64,000 nt of DNA from Chamaea fasciata. Lineage: Eukaryota > Chordata > Aves > Passeriformes > Sylviidae. Under the pieces are notes generated by a model, which was not told where the DNA came from, ran no database searches, and was given only the letters and a program-made list of their open reading frames with translations. The translations under genes were made by a program, and so were the position numbers. The stretch's first letter is position 1. The number at the start of each line of letters is the position of its first letter. The stretch covers positions 43,355,744-43,419,743 of the forward strand of contig JARCOQ010000002.1 of the NCBI GenBank assembly GCA_029207755.1, in the 5' to 3' direction. Of the stretch, positions 25,430-38,100 are shown one piece after another.

Positions 25430-25570
25430 ACCTTGCAAATCAATCTGTTGTGCAACGCAGTGTTAAATGCACCCCTGACAGCTGGATGAACTGTACTATT
25501 TCCCCCTTGTCCACTAATCCAGTAAGCAAATTCATCAGGTCTGACCCACATCTCTCCTTGGGGAACCACA
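25430..25570 (-). mobile_element. Diverged CR1 ORF2 fragment (tentative)
   Basis: Around 25460-25545 the order TTAAATGC.CC..., GCTGGATGAACTGTACTATT, CCCTTGTCCACTAATCCAGT, TCATCAGGTCTGAC parallels antisense CR1 reverse-transcriptase sequence (compare 'AAATGCCTTACTGAAGTCCAGGTAGA...CCTTGTCCAC...ATCAGGTTGGTC'). That part of CR1 encodes the segment around the first catalytic aspartate region. The copy is very diverged and short, with no open frame. It may be an old CR1 or L3 remnant. Confidence 0.45.
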
Positions 25571-28140
25571 GTATTTCACACAAGAGCCTCTCACAAGGCT
25601 GGAAAACAGAAGCACAGAGCCCAAATGCTTTACTAAAGACAGTGACATTCTTCAGTCATCATCCATAATCCAGTCCGGCTCTCCAGCATGAAGTGAGAGT
25701 AAAATTAATGTCAGTGAGGTGACGCCTGAGTGGTTCTGGCAAGGATGGGAAGGCACTCAGCTCTGCCACTTAAAATGCAAGATTGTATTTGCTTTTAACG
25801 TTCTTACACCTGGAGAGGCTCCTGTCTTCCCTGTCAGCAAAAGCCTCACACAGCACAGCTGGTGGGTGAGGCAGGGTGCTGCGTCCAGAGATGAGCCGGC
25901 TGCAGCCATCCAACCGTTCCAAGCAGAAGGTGTGAAAGCAGAGGGCTGCAAAGAGCCTTGGGACATCACACAGCCCAAACCCCACACTGAGACAGGCTGC
26001 AAGACATCCAGACTGTCCCTGACGGATGTTTCTCTGACCTTGTCTTAAAAAAAAAATTAATTATCCTTCTAATTAGAAAGTTGTAAAATTAAATGTCTCT
26101 GGCTGCAAAATTTAGCTGACTACCACTTGTGTGCCAGTCTGATCCCCAGGGAAGTAATGTAACAATGGATAAGAGGAGTTCTGAGAGCTCACTGGTATTT
26201 CATCGGGGGTCAGGGTCAAAATCCAGGCCAAAGTAAGTGTTTCATTACTGCCTTACTAGTGAAACTGTAACTGACAGTCACACTTTTTGGAGGATAAAAA
26301 TAGATGGTAAAACAAATGAGCATCTCAGAGCATGAAGGTGAGCAGTGCTGCTCCACTCATCTCTTCCCATGGGCCCAGGAGAGGAGTGTGCTTTTCTAGT
26401 CTGCCCTGGGCATATCCCTTGTATATTCTGTGCTCATGACTATTCGATGTGATGTCCCTGTAGAGAAAGAAAAAAATGTGAATTTTAAGTAGCAAAACTC
26501 AGCTTTTAATCCATTTTCCTCCAAAACACATGATGAGTAAAGTGTTACAAAACACAAAATGTTTCCATTTTTTTTTTCCTTTTTTTTTCCTTGAGTTTTC
26601 TCACAGTCTCTGCTCTCATTTCTGCCCCTTGAAAACCAAGGAGTTAGCTCAGGAATTTCACTGCAAGTTCCCTCTCTAACCTCAAAGTATTTCCAAGTTC
26701 TCTTTTCTGCTTCCTCCCACTTTTTTTTTGCATGTGAACACCAAAACTCCGATTCATGTACAAGGGTAGCTATTGGCTACTGACTGGATAGAAGCTTGAC
26801 CAGAAATTGGTAGTTTCACCAAGCTCTATTAATGGAAATATTAAATAATGTGTCAGGTGGAGCAGGTTTCAAACTCCTACGAGACAGTAGCATGGTCTCA
26901 CATCTCCTTGGAAACACTGCAGCGTGAGGGTTTGGCAGAGCATGTCAGTGATACTACAGATTATGTAGTGTGGGACTACTGTAGCTGCTGGCCACTGGAA
27001 CTGTGCATCCAGTCCTTCAAGGCTTTCTGTGCCCTGCCTGCTAAAGACATCTATGCAGAAAACGATTTCCAAAGCTAAAAACTGTGATCCATGTTTCCGG
27101 GTTTTTTAGACTCAAGCAGCAAGGGCACAAAAGGCACTTATTCCCAAATTGCGCAAGTTTTCAGAAGGGTTTCAGCACATCCTGGTGTTTTTCACTAGAC
27201 ATCTATAGAGACAGTCATGGACTGAAAACTAAGAATGTCTTTTGATGAATCGTGACCCACATTCAATATTTAACTTGAATAAACTGGCTTTCTAGTAGCA
27301 AAGATACTTATGGGAAATGTTGTGCTTAGACACTAAAGAAAAGATTTACTTTCTGCTTGCTTTGGCATGAATAACCCATTTTTATCATATTTCTTTTTTA
27401 ATTTTAGGCAAAGCCACAGATGCATTTATACACAGCAAAATGAGATAATCTGAGAGAAATATGTCAGGACAGATTGTGAAAAGAGGTGATATTTAGAGTG
27501 GATGAAGCAACCCACAATATCAGATGCTGGTAACTTGGGGCTGCTATGTACCAGATAACATTAAGGAAAAAAAAAAAAAAGGGACAAAGTACTTATTTTT
27601 ATCCTTCCTTCTAAGGAATCACTTTCAGGCAAGCTTCAGGAATTAACCTGTGATCTGTTGTGCCCCCTTCTCACCCCTTTCCTGCTGCAGCAAGCAAAGG
27701 TTTCTCAGAAAGAATCCTCAGTCCCAGCTGCTGCCCTGTACAGCTCCAGAAACTGCTGAAGCGGGTGTAGCTCCACAGAAACAATAAAGGTGTAGCAGAT
27801 TGGTCCAGAACAGGGCTTTTTGGAAGCAGGTGAAAGCTCTCCTTTGGTGGTGGGGAAGCTGCACTCTCTGGGATGTAGCCATCTCCAGTGAGAGATCAGC
27901 TGGGCTGGGCTGTCACTCCCATGATGATGGATGCAAACCCTGCATGGAGGCTCTTGGGGCAGGTTGTTCTCTGTGCTGCAAAACCACCCCTGGGGAGCTC
28001 CAGCAGGGTCTGCACAGGCTTGGAGTGGCATGCAGGGATTCAGCATCACCACAGAGCATGCAACTGCAACATGCCCTGCTGTCTGCCAGCCACAGTCCTG
28101 CTTCTGCACAGATATATGCTTCCTTAATCCTCTCAAAGAG
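25571..28140. other. Non-coding DNA
   Basis: No exon or nameable element. A T-rich pyrimidine tract lies at about 26568-26592 and an A-run at about 27568-27582. Overlapping frames on both strands at 27705-28261 are not supported as genes. Confidence 0.45.
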
Positions 28141-28575
28141 TCATAGAATGGTTTGGGTTGGAAGGGACCTTAAAGATCACCTAGTTCCAACCCCACTGCC
28201 ATGGACAGCAACACCTTCCACTAGACCACATTGCTCAGAGCCCCATCCAACCCAGCCTTGAACACTTCCAGGAATGGGGCATCCGCAACTTCTCTGGGCA
28301 ACCTGTGCCTCACCATTGTCACAGTAATGAATTTCTTCCTAATGTCTAATCTAAACCTACTCTCTTTCAGTTTGAAGCCATTTCCTCTTTTCCTGTCACT
28401 ACATACACACATAAATAGCCTCTTTCCATCTTTCTTCTAAGCCCCCGTTTAGGTACTGGAAGGCTACAATGAGGCCTCTCCAGAGCTTTCTCTATTCCAG
28501 GCTGAGCAACCCCAATTTTCTCAGCCTTTCCTCATAGGAAAGGTGCTCCATCTCTCTAACCACCTCGGTGGCCTA
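28141..28575 (-). mobile_element. CR1 LINE 3' region, 5'-truncated
   Basis: It starts TCATAGAATGGTTTGGGTTG and continues GGAAGGGACCTTAAAGATCA, the diagnostic 3' end of avian CR1 read in antisense. It runs through CCATCCAACC, GGGCATCCGCAACTTCTCTG, AATTTCTTCCTAATGTCTAA and CAGGCTGAGCAACCCC to TAACCACCTCGGTGGCCT. The element's sense strand is therefore minus. Only the 3' untranslated and extreme 3' part is present. Similarity to the remembered family sequence is high, so this is one of the younger copies in the window. Confidence 0.95.
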
Positions 28576-31500
28576 TGCATGATGGGTAGTTCCCTTGGTT
28601 CTGTGTGCATGGGATTAATTTGGATGTGGAAGGAGAGTAGAAGGAATGAGACTTATGTGTCATTATTATTAACATAAACATGTGCTTAGCATCAACATAA
28701 AGCTGTTCCAGCCACAACCACTGAAATACAGCCATTCTGTCCTCACGCCTTGCTAGTGTTTTTCAGAACAGGTTGAAATGGAAGGTAAATCCCTCTGCAC
28801 AGAAGTGGCTAAAACTGGAAACACTGGGAAGGTTAGCTGTGTATCACTTTTTCCTATTTATTGGTCCTGGGGAGGCTAGAGAGTTTATGATACTGAGCAC
28901 AGGTGACAGCAAGGGCACAGCACTCTGTGTGGCAGTATCTTTCTGGTCTAACACACACACAGAGGCTATTTATTTCTACATATTATTAATGTGATTTTTC
29001 AGGATGAAGGCACTGAAGAATGATAGCTTCTGTTCCTGCAGGGTGGAACAGGTCAGTAAAAAGGGAAGACATAAGACTTTGGTGCTAATCCTATCCTATT
29101 AAAATCCTGTATTTAGGGTGAATTTCATCCACCCAGCAAAGCAGTGCAAACTTCCTCAATCATAGCATCCTCCAGAGCTGCTTGACCCTGACCTGGAGAA
29201 TTCTGTCTCTGGGGCTGAGAAACAGGATGGTATTCTGGTTTTCAGCTCCCTTTTGCTGAAGTGAAATATTTCCAGTAAAAATAGGAGCTGTTCAATGTGT
29301 GGCTCAAACATTTGCTGAATGACAGCAGCACTGGGACTTTGCAGTTTAGAAAATTCCTTGTTCACCCTTATGCGATGTGTGAGATCATGGAAAGACAGGG
29401 CAATACACCTTCTGCCAGCCAAACAGCCAATCACCATTTAAAAATTTTACAGCATCCCTTGGTGGATATATATTAGCACCATTTAACTACTTGCAGATAT
29501 TTTTCAGAGCAAATTAGAAGTGTGAAAAGCAAGAGATAAACAGGACAGCCATCTTAGCAAGAGGAAGCCACAAAAAGAGGGCAAGTAAGGCTTGGGAACA
29601 ATTCTCCTCAAATGGGCAAAGAAGTGCCTTTTTAGGTAAGTACATGTTCACTTATTATGTGATGCTACCACCACTTAAAGAAACATGACTGGTTTTGGGG
29701 CAGTAACAGCAGAGAACATTTCCCTGGTTAATCTGCATGCTGTCAGATAAGTCCTCAAGTGTCTCTTGCTGGTGACAACAGGGTCAAAACAGTGCAGTGG
29801 AGTCCATCCTTGTGCCTGCCTGAGTCACCGGTCCCAGCAGGAGAAGCTGGCAGAAGTCAGGGATGGAGAAGCTCTGTGTGGCAGCTTCATGTGCAGGAGA
29901 TGACCCTGGGACAATGGAGGAGCTGTGAACATGGCTCTGGAGGTTGGTGGCTCATGTCCAGCATGGTGGGCGGCTGCGCTGAGCAGGCAGGGAAGCACCG
30001 CTGTGATTACACGGATCAGCTGGTCAGGCACACGGACAGCCCTGCACCACGGGCTGGGAAAAGTGCCCACGCGCTAATGAGTACAGAGACATGGCAATTA
30101 GCTTGTAAGCGCTTTGGATTAGGACCATCTGTGCCATGCTCACACAAAACCTGCTGCCGCGGGCTCTCAGCCCGCCTGGCTGAAATGCTCCAGCAGGACA
30201 AACACCCAGAGCAAGGAGCCCACACTTTTCCTGGTATTGCTGCATGTCTTCTTAGACAAAGCAGGGAGAACAATTATCTTTCAAAAGAACATTGTGTTAT
30301 AACAATGAGCATTATAGGCAGTTAGAACTGCTCAGATCAAGTTAGTCCTGAACTGAGTAACACTTTCCAGCTGAAGAGCACAGCAGAAACACATGCAGGT
30401 TTTTGGATAGGAAGGGAGAAGATGGACTGAAGACAATTCTGTGGAAGATTCAAGTACAGTTCCAGGAAAAGATAAATGATTCATCACACTTCTAATAGCA
30501 GTTAAAGCCCTGACTGCAAAAGCAGTAGCACAACACAACGGGTCAGAATAATTAAGGAGTGGAATGACATCAATTCTGAAAATCAGAGAGATGAGAAGAG
30601 TTCTGATGAAGTATCTTCAGAGGACATGCTGAAACTTTCCAGCACACAATCACTAAATCAGAATTTAGAGCTCAAAACATGCATAAAAGAACAACCAGGA
30701 GAGATGTCCTGAAAACCACGAGGGTCCAGTCCAGCACTAGGGGAGCTGCTCATGCCCTCTGTTCCCAAGATTAAGTGTTCTATTCATTGTACCTTATAGT
30801 CTAACAGTTCATGGTAGAAAATATTACCAGATTAAAAAAAAAAAAAAAAGTTTCTGGGAAAATGTTCATCTACTTGGGTTTTTTTTTTGTGAGACAGCCC
30901 ATGGTTTATGGAGAAAGGACATGTGCAACTAGTTTTGAATCAGTCAGGAAGAAATGCTATCTGTTATCTGCCAAATTTATTTGATCATTCAACCTATTGG
31001 CAATAAAATGGCAGTGATTTTGAGACAGAATAATAAGAGAGGACTCTGGCATGGTGTGCGATGCATATGGGGATATACATTATAAGGTTAGCTGTGTTAA
31101 CGTGGATGTGCTGCAGGATCAGCCATGACACCTGGTATTGTACCATCCTATGTAGGCACTGCAGGATTTTCTCTTCACAAATCCAGCTGTGCTCTTAAAA
31201 TCTAACATAAATTAAGAAAATCATGCAATTTTATCAATGTATATGATATATCTAACTATGCTTTAGGATCCACTTTATGCAGAGGTTATTACTGATCTCA
31301 CTGGATAAGTCCTTGGTTCGAATGAAATCTTGAATAAAGCTCCTAGAAGCTTCAGTGAAGCTAATGGTTAATGCCTTTTCCAACCAAGTTTAAAGTCTCA
31401 TTTCTGAGCACAGAGCGGAATCTAAAAAAGGTCCAATGATTTAGGTCATACTTGAGTCTCCAGGATTTCCCTGCCCTGAGTGCCCTACCCTTTGAGAGAT

Positions 31501-34500
31501 TCTTCAGTGTCTTGTGATGATGATACAGGATCTCTGTGCCCATTTCTCAAATGATGCTTCCTCACCAGAACAGACAAGTGTGTGGAGGATGGCATGGAGG
31601 TCAAGCACACAACGGCAGCAGGATGAAGAACTCAAGGTCCAGGCTAAGTCTCGAAGAGCTCTCAAAGAGGACGGACAAATCCCACATGCATTGAAACCAC
31701 TGCAAGCAGAGGGACTGGGTAGCAGAACAGAGTGTGTCGTTTCCCCTAGGTTCATCTGAGCTGTAATGAAACAGAGGGAAGGAGCAGTGGTCTCATGGTA
31801 GGAACTCTGCTAGGTTGTCTCCTGCTCCTTTCCAGAGCACGATTCCTTCCACAGTACACACCTTGCTGATGTACCTCGTTCAGTCCCCAAGGACACGTCT
31901 GCCTGTACCAGAGACCCATGTCATCCTAAACAGTGGAATGATACTAAATATTGTCAAGAGTATCAAACCCTACAACCAGTGTGTACTGCAATAGTTCAAT
32001 TCCCTCTCCTCCTGTAGAGGAGGTCTGTGTAAATGACACTCAGCTTACTGTGAGCTCCTTGTCAGAGCCTGTGACAGGAAAGCCATTTGTGACAGGGAAG
32101 TCACATTTGGCCAATGTTTCTTTCCAGGACTGATTCATGTTCTGAAACATGGAGTCTCCCAGTCAGCTGGATATAGGGGTTCGGGCAGATTTTGGTTACC
32201 TGAGCAACTCATGTTATGATTCCTAAACAACTGAGATGTTGGAAAGCTGAGGACACTTGAGGGAAATGATTATGGAAAACAGAATCAGTTTTCCAGCCAT
32301 ACAGCCACACTGTGGTAAGATCTGCATATTGACATGTTTTCAACTCCTCATCATTTTCTGCATGGCCAACAGATTACCAAATATCAGACCAGACATTGTA
32401 TTTTCCTGTTTTCCCTTATGAAATTCAGCCACCCGCAAAAGAAGAACCTGCCTAGGAAGAGTACAAGGGGTGGGCCAGCTGGCCATGTCCTGCATGCTGC
32501 TGTAGCACAGTGCCCCTCAGGTGTGCTGCCTGCAGTCAGCCCCTCACAGCTTACAATTGTCTCATTAGGCTCAAGGAGCTGTGAAACACCAGCTGAGATC
32601 GTAAAATAGGATAATGAAGATTACTGAAGGTCAGACCATCAGATCTTGATGGAACACCAGTCGGGGTTGCTCCAGGGACAAAGACATTGTAGCTCAGTTC
32701 ACTGGACACCAGTGATAACTGTTTGCAGACCATCCTCATCATCACATTTTTAAATTTTATTTGTTTTCCTGGAAAAACTGTTCTAACTGGCAAAGTGATG
32801 TGCTTGGATCTCAAACACCAGGCTGATTTCCAGCCTCTAGTGATGAACAGTTTCCACCACAAATCAGCACCCATAACCCAAATAACCTTCATTTGGTTTC
32901 ACAGCTCCTGACCTGAATCAGTCCCTCAGTCATTTAATTTGAGGCTCATGATTAATTAGGTAGGTAGCTCATGTTAATCAGCCATTTGTTAACTGTCAAA
33001 ATGCTCCCCACCTCATGCAAGACTGTGTTTCTCTAGCACAAGGTGTCCTGGCAAGGAGAAGCACGACAAAGAGTTGGTCAGGCAGGTCAGTGGGTTTGTG
33101 TCATCTCCTGTCGTGTATTTCAGCTTTGGCGAAATTAGTCCAAATTCTTTTTCCTCTCTACCTGCCCTGAACTGTGTTTGTAAAGGTTAGCTGGCACTCA
33201 GCATATAGCATTAGCAGAAATGCTGCCAATTACTTGAGATGCCCTATCAAAATATTTTCAAGGCAGGTATTTTGCAAGTACAACATGAGTCACATCTAAA
33301 GTCAACCCCAAAGTAGCAGCCACTGTGATAAGCAGGATAAATCAAATCAATTGGTTTGACTCACATTTCTTATTCATCAGCTTTGCAGTGATTTGTCTTT
33401 TCTGACAGCAGGCTATTTGCCTGTATGCCTTTCAGAGGCAAATTCAGAGAGAAATGCAGCCAGAGAGGTCTGCTAAGCAGCCCTGTGCAGAAGCAAAAGG
33501 AGTAACAGTCACAGGACATAAGAAAATGTCATGTATGTCATAGAGCATAATAAAAATGATCCTACCCAGCTCACTTGTGACCACGGATAGGTAAGGAAAC
33601 CATTGTCCTGAGTAGAGACCACTCAGCTCTGAATATTCAGCCCATTGCCATGTGCCAGCTGACAAGTTAAGCTAAGAGACTGCAAGCCCCTTCATATAAA
33701 AATGGACCATAACACCTTCTGCAGCAGTCCCAGATACCTAGTGACCAAAACCAATGTAATAAAAAAGCTTTCAGATTCAAATAATCACGATTTGAAGGGT
33801 GACTGCCTCTTGCTACCAATAATGCAGATAATTGAATCTGAAAGTTGTAAAGCAGTCAAAGCAGCCAGCTCCAAACAAGCTCATGCCATTCCCCAAGAGT
33901 CTCCATCCAGCTCTGGAGCTAAGCAACATACTGATTTTGGAATAGCACAAGCCAACTGAGATTTGAAAATTAGCATAACAGCCTAAATTCCTTTTGATTA
34001 ATTTTTCTTGGTGATGAATTAATCTTTAACTTAGGATATTAATTCATAATATTCTGAAACATTAACCAAATGACAGGATTTCAAAATCATGGTTCTTCCT
34101 TGAGTAGTTCATTCTGAATTAAAACATTCACCCCTTTGTACACCTGGTCCCCTGTTCTTAAATGAAGGTCAATGTTGAAGCTAAATCAAGGGGAAAAGCA
34201 AGGACTATCATATTTGTAATTAATTTAGCATCTGTAAGGAACATTCATACTCTGGAGTTTTAAGTTCACAACTGTTTTGGAAACTGCTCTTTCTAGGCAA
34301 CATGCCATCACTAAGAGAACTCTTTTGTACCAGGAGTTCCTCATCATTCATTTCACTGATTAGATGTTTTGGGATGAATCATGCATTGCTAGAGTTCATT
34401 TTGGGGTTTGTCTTGTACTCATCCCAATGTGAAACATCCAGTTCTACCATGAAAAATTAGTCTGGTGCCCTGAGACATGGAGGTGGCAAGCAGATATATC

Positions 34501-34975
34501 CCTTGATGATAAAAGAATGGAAATCTTGTAAGTTTGTAGTTGGCATCATTACTTTTGAGAAGACTTTACGGCTGGAAAACACCTGATGAAGCTATTAAAC
34601 CCCAGGCACACTCTTTTACCCACTCGAATCAGCAGCAATGCACCACTAGACCGGTATCGTTTACTTTTAAACCCCTCTTTATTAAAAGAAAATAAGCAAA
34701 ACCAGCTAATAAACATTCTGTAATTCAGAAGAATTGTGCCTGTTAGTATGTTAATCTCCAGGAACAGGAGAGGCAAATTTCTCTTGCTGGCTAACAAACA
34801 TGGCTCATCTCCGAGATCAAGATTTCATTAGGATCTCTTACCTCAAGCTAGCATGTTTTTAAATTGTTCTATCTGAAAGCAAAAAAGCAAGTTCCCTGTA
34901 TTCCAGGCAGAGATGGCCAAAGAAGGGCTCACTGCATGCTTGTGTCATCCTCTGTGAAAAACCTTGTGTGACAGA
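28576..34975. other. Non-coding DNA
   Basis: No supported exon. The longest open frame (188 codons at 29759-30325, plus) starts at GTG, has no recognisable domain and overlaps equally open minus-strand frames. There is an A-run at about 30834-30849. No repeat family was identified. Confidence 0.45.
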
Positions 34976-35133
34976 CCAGAGAGGTTGTAGATGCCCTATC
35001 TCTGGAAACTTGAAGGTGAGGTTGGATTGGACTCTGAAGACCCTGATCAACCTGAAGATGTTCCTCCTTACTGTGGGTGGATTGGACTAGTTGGCCTTAA
35101 AATGTTCCTTCCAACCCAAATTGTTCTGTGATT
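34976..35133 (+). mobile_element. CR1 LINE 3'-end fragment
   Basis: In the sense orientation the copy reads GAGAGGTTGTAGATGCCCTA, then AACTTGAAGGTGAGGTTGGA, TTGGACTAGTTGGCCTTAAA and TTCCTTCCAACCCAAATTG, ending TTCTGTGATT. That is the terminal ~150 bp of CR1 with the usual 3' end. It is diverged and 5'-truncated. Confidence 0.9.
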
Positions 35134-38100
35134 AAAAACATATCTTCAAGCAGGTATGAATAGTTTAAATCTCTGATAGTGGTAGGTGTCCTTCAAGCAG
35201 TGACAATTCAGCATCACACACCCCTCTAGAAACCTGTGTATTTTTTTAAGAACCTAGTACCAGCTTTAAAAAGTAAGGAGTTTATAAGTGAAACTTGCAG
35301 CCTTTTCCCACTGGTATTAATTGGTCAGGCAGTCCATGGACCAGTATGTAATGGAATAATTTTGGGGAAAAAAGCACATTTTCCATACTAAGTATGTGTG
35401 ATGTCGTCACTGCCAAATGAAAATATTACAAGTATTGCAGTAAATTTTGCCACAGACAGAAGTGGACTTTATTTCTACTAGTACTCGTCATGCTGCATTA
35501 CCAAGCTGTGTGTATGGTGAAGTATAAAACCTGTTAATAGCCCAGCAGTCCTTCCTCCTCTGCTCCTCTGTGTTCCCCTCTCTTACAGCAAGGAACAGAC
35601 TGCAATGGGGCCAGGGGGCCAGACTGACCCTCTTGTCACAGGTTGCTCTGACTCAGCCAGAGCATGAAGCCACAGCCTCACCCTGTACCTTGACTTTCAC
35701 AGAAATACAGAACCTCACGAGCAGAGACTGTGTGCGTGTGTGTGTCTGTATGGAGGGGCAGACTGATGGTGTCCCTTTGCATAGTAATTATGTTTATATG
35801 CAGGATAAAGAATTACCAACTTCTCCAGTGACAGTGTGCAGACGCCATCCTTCAATGGGTGCTCACTTAGCACCAGCAGCAATGAGGAGATATTTCCCAA
35901 GTGCTGTGCAAGCTTCACTACCCTTGTTGCAAGAGGGAGATTTTTTTCCAGGTTGTCATCCCTGCCCCTTATCCATCACCCCACCCTTGGGCCGGCTGAG
36001 GGCAGGGTTAGCCAGGTCTTGGTGTGAGCTGCCAGGAGGCTCATCAGCATTGTGATACTTGTGGATATCACCCACAGTCATATGTGTGTTCCCCTTCCCC
36101 AGCAAGCCACATGCCTCAGTAAGACGTTGCAGGAGGCTTCACCCAAAGCTGTCACACAGGAGCAAGACTTCTGGGGCACGAATCCTCTCACCAAATGTCC
36201 TCCTCTCGCCTGAGTAGAGACGGGCTGAGACATGCTCAGCACCTGGTTACAGCAGTTTAACCCTGGGGCAGCTGTGGCTCATCAGCTCTGGTACCTCAAC
36301 AAGGAGGTGACAGCTTGGGAAGCCCCCATAAATCATTCACTCAGCCCACTTGAACTGAGCAACCTCCAAGTGCCCATGGGCAGGGATGAGGAGAAAGTCA
36401 AGGTCTAAACTGCAGGTAAACTTGTATGGCCTTTATTCCTAAGCACGATGTGTCTTAAGAAACAAATACTGGGAAGAGTGCTCATGAGAGAGAGTAACAA
36501 AAAAGTAGGTGAACAGAACCACTGTGGCATAGGATATATCTTATTGTTTCTTATATTTCTTTGGTTGCTTCTTCTCATCATGTGCAATCAAAAAAGGCCG
36601 TGCTCCTCAAACTCGAGTTAATCAACATTTGTACTGACAGTGAGTGGAACTCAGGATAAGCAGACACTCTAAAACGTGTCCTTATTAACCTCTGTAATCC
36701 TCCCTGTGCTTGTTAAAGGCGATGGCAATTTAATATGTATTATTCTGTTCTATGTAATATTTTCCTTCACACACCACTTCAGTTTCAGTTGCTGTCCCTT
36801 CTACCAGCAGAGAGGGGAAAAAACAGCCATTCTGCCCTTCACTTTGCAAGGAAAAGGATAGAACCCAGAAGTCTGGGAGAATAGCAAAAAGCCATATTTA
36901 TGAAAAAGTCACCTCCTTTCTCTTGACTTGTCCGGAGTAGATTTATTAGGAACACAAGTGAGTACTCACAAGGGCACTGTCAATTTTAAAATTACTGTAT
37001 CTCTGCCTGCAAAGTACCTACTGTCCCTTGCCACAAATAAAGCTGTAGCTCAATATAAATGAAAGCAAAGTAGAGGTAAAAGTCTCTGTTATTTTGCTTC
37101 CCTCACCCCAGTTCGTGCATTCACACAGGCCTCTCTATCTCTTTGCAGCAATCTATTGCCTCTGTATCTACAATCATTCTCCCTCTTCAGAGGTTTGTCA
37201 TACAGTTGCAGAACAGAAGAACAGATTTTCGTTTAAAGAAAAAAGGTATCAGGAGGTGGGAAGAAGACGGAGATCCTTCCTGCACTTGTAAGCCAACAGA
37301 ATGTAAATTGAAAGGTAAAACATAAATGAAAATAGCTTAATTTTTTGTCTTGCTATAATTTCTAGTAGTGAGTTCATTACTTGTCATTTGTTGCTGTGCA
37401 TCTTAATCCCTTATGTTTGTTAATTGCTTTTGAACATTCATTTCTAGAAAGGAAGAGGGTCTGTTGGGGTGGGGCAGAAGTATCCACAGGGCCAGGCGTG
37501 GTGCAGGCTGCCCTGTGCCCTGCTCTCTGCCCCAGCTGTCCAAACAACCTGGATCTGCTGCCCAGCCATGGGCTGGCTCTAAGTGTCATAAAACTTGTGA
37601 ATAGAAGGTTCTTGTTCCTGCTTTCTGGTGTTTGACCCTTTGCAGGTCACATTTTCCAGTAATTGGTGCTCTTGGAAATCTGCTGTTTATAAGAAGTGAG
37701 ATGACAATCACTATTCTCCTGGCCATGGTTGTGCAGGAGATGGCACATCCCAGCCCAGGCCCACCATGGCCACCTTCCATGCTCCCAGTGTTTCTGGCTG
37801 AGGGATCTTCTGCTGTGTGCTACAGCCCTTTCTGGCAATTAGCCCTGGGGGAACTTGTTAAGTGGGTGATGCTGGGAGGATTGACCCCACCATGGCTTTC
37901 CCTGCAGCCCCACAGTACAGCTGGGTGCCCTATTTATTTAACTCCACAGATAAGCACGTCCCTAAGAACCCCATAAATGTCCTGTCTAAGCAGAGTCAGG
38001 GTTCATACAGGAGTCTCCTGCCCACCACTGCAGAATCAGGTACCACCACTCCTTGTCCTGTAACAATACAGAGAGACGGCAAAAATGTCTGCGAAATTCC

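Noticed and set aside
28141..28440. Frames on both strands around 28.2-28.4 kb
   Set aside because: Translation of CR1 3' sequence, which is not coding.
29600..29650. TTTTTAG|GTAAGTA resembling a strong splice donor
   Set aside because: The upstream sequence contains in-frame stops and no clear acceptor or coding frame; an isolated donor-like word is not enough.
29759..30325. 188-codon plus-strand frame
   Set aside because: It starts at GTG, has no recognised domain, and overlaps other open frames on the opposite strand. A frame of this size is expected by chance in 64 kb at this base composition.
35570..36055. 161-codon plus-strand frame
   Set aside because: No recognisable motif; it includes a GT-rich low-complexity run and overlaps a minus-strand frame.
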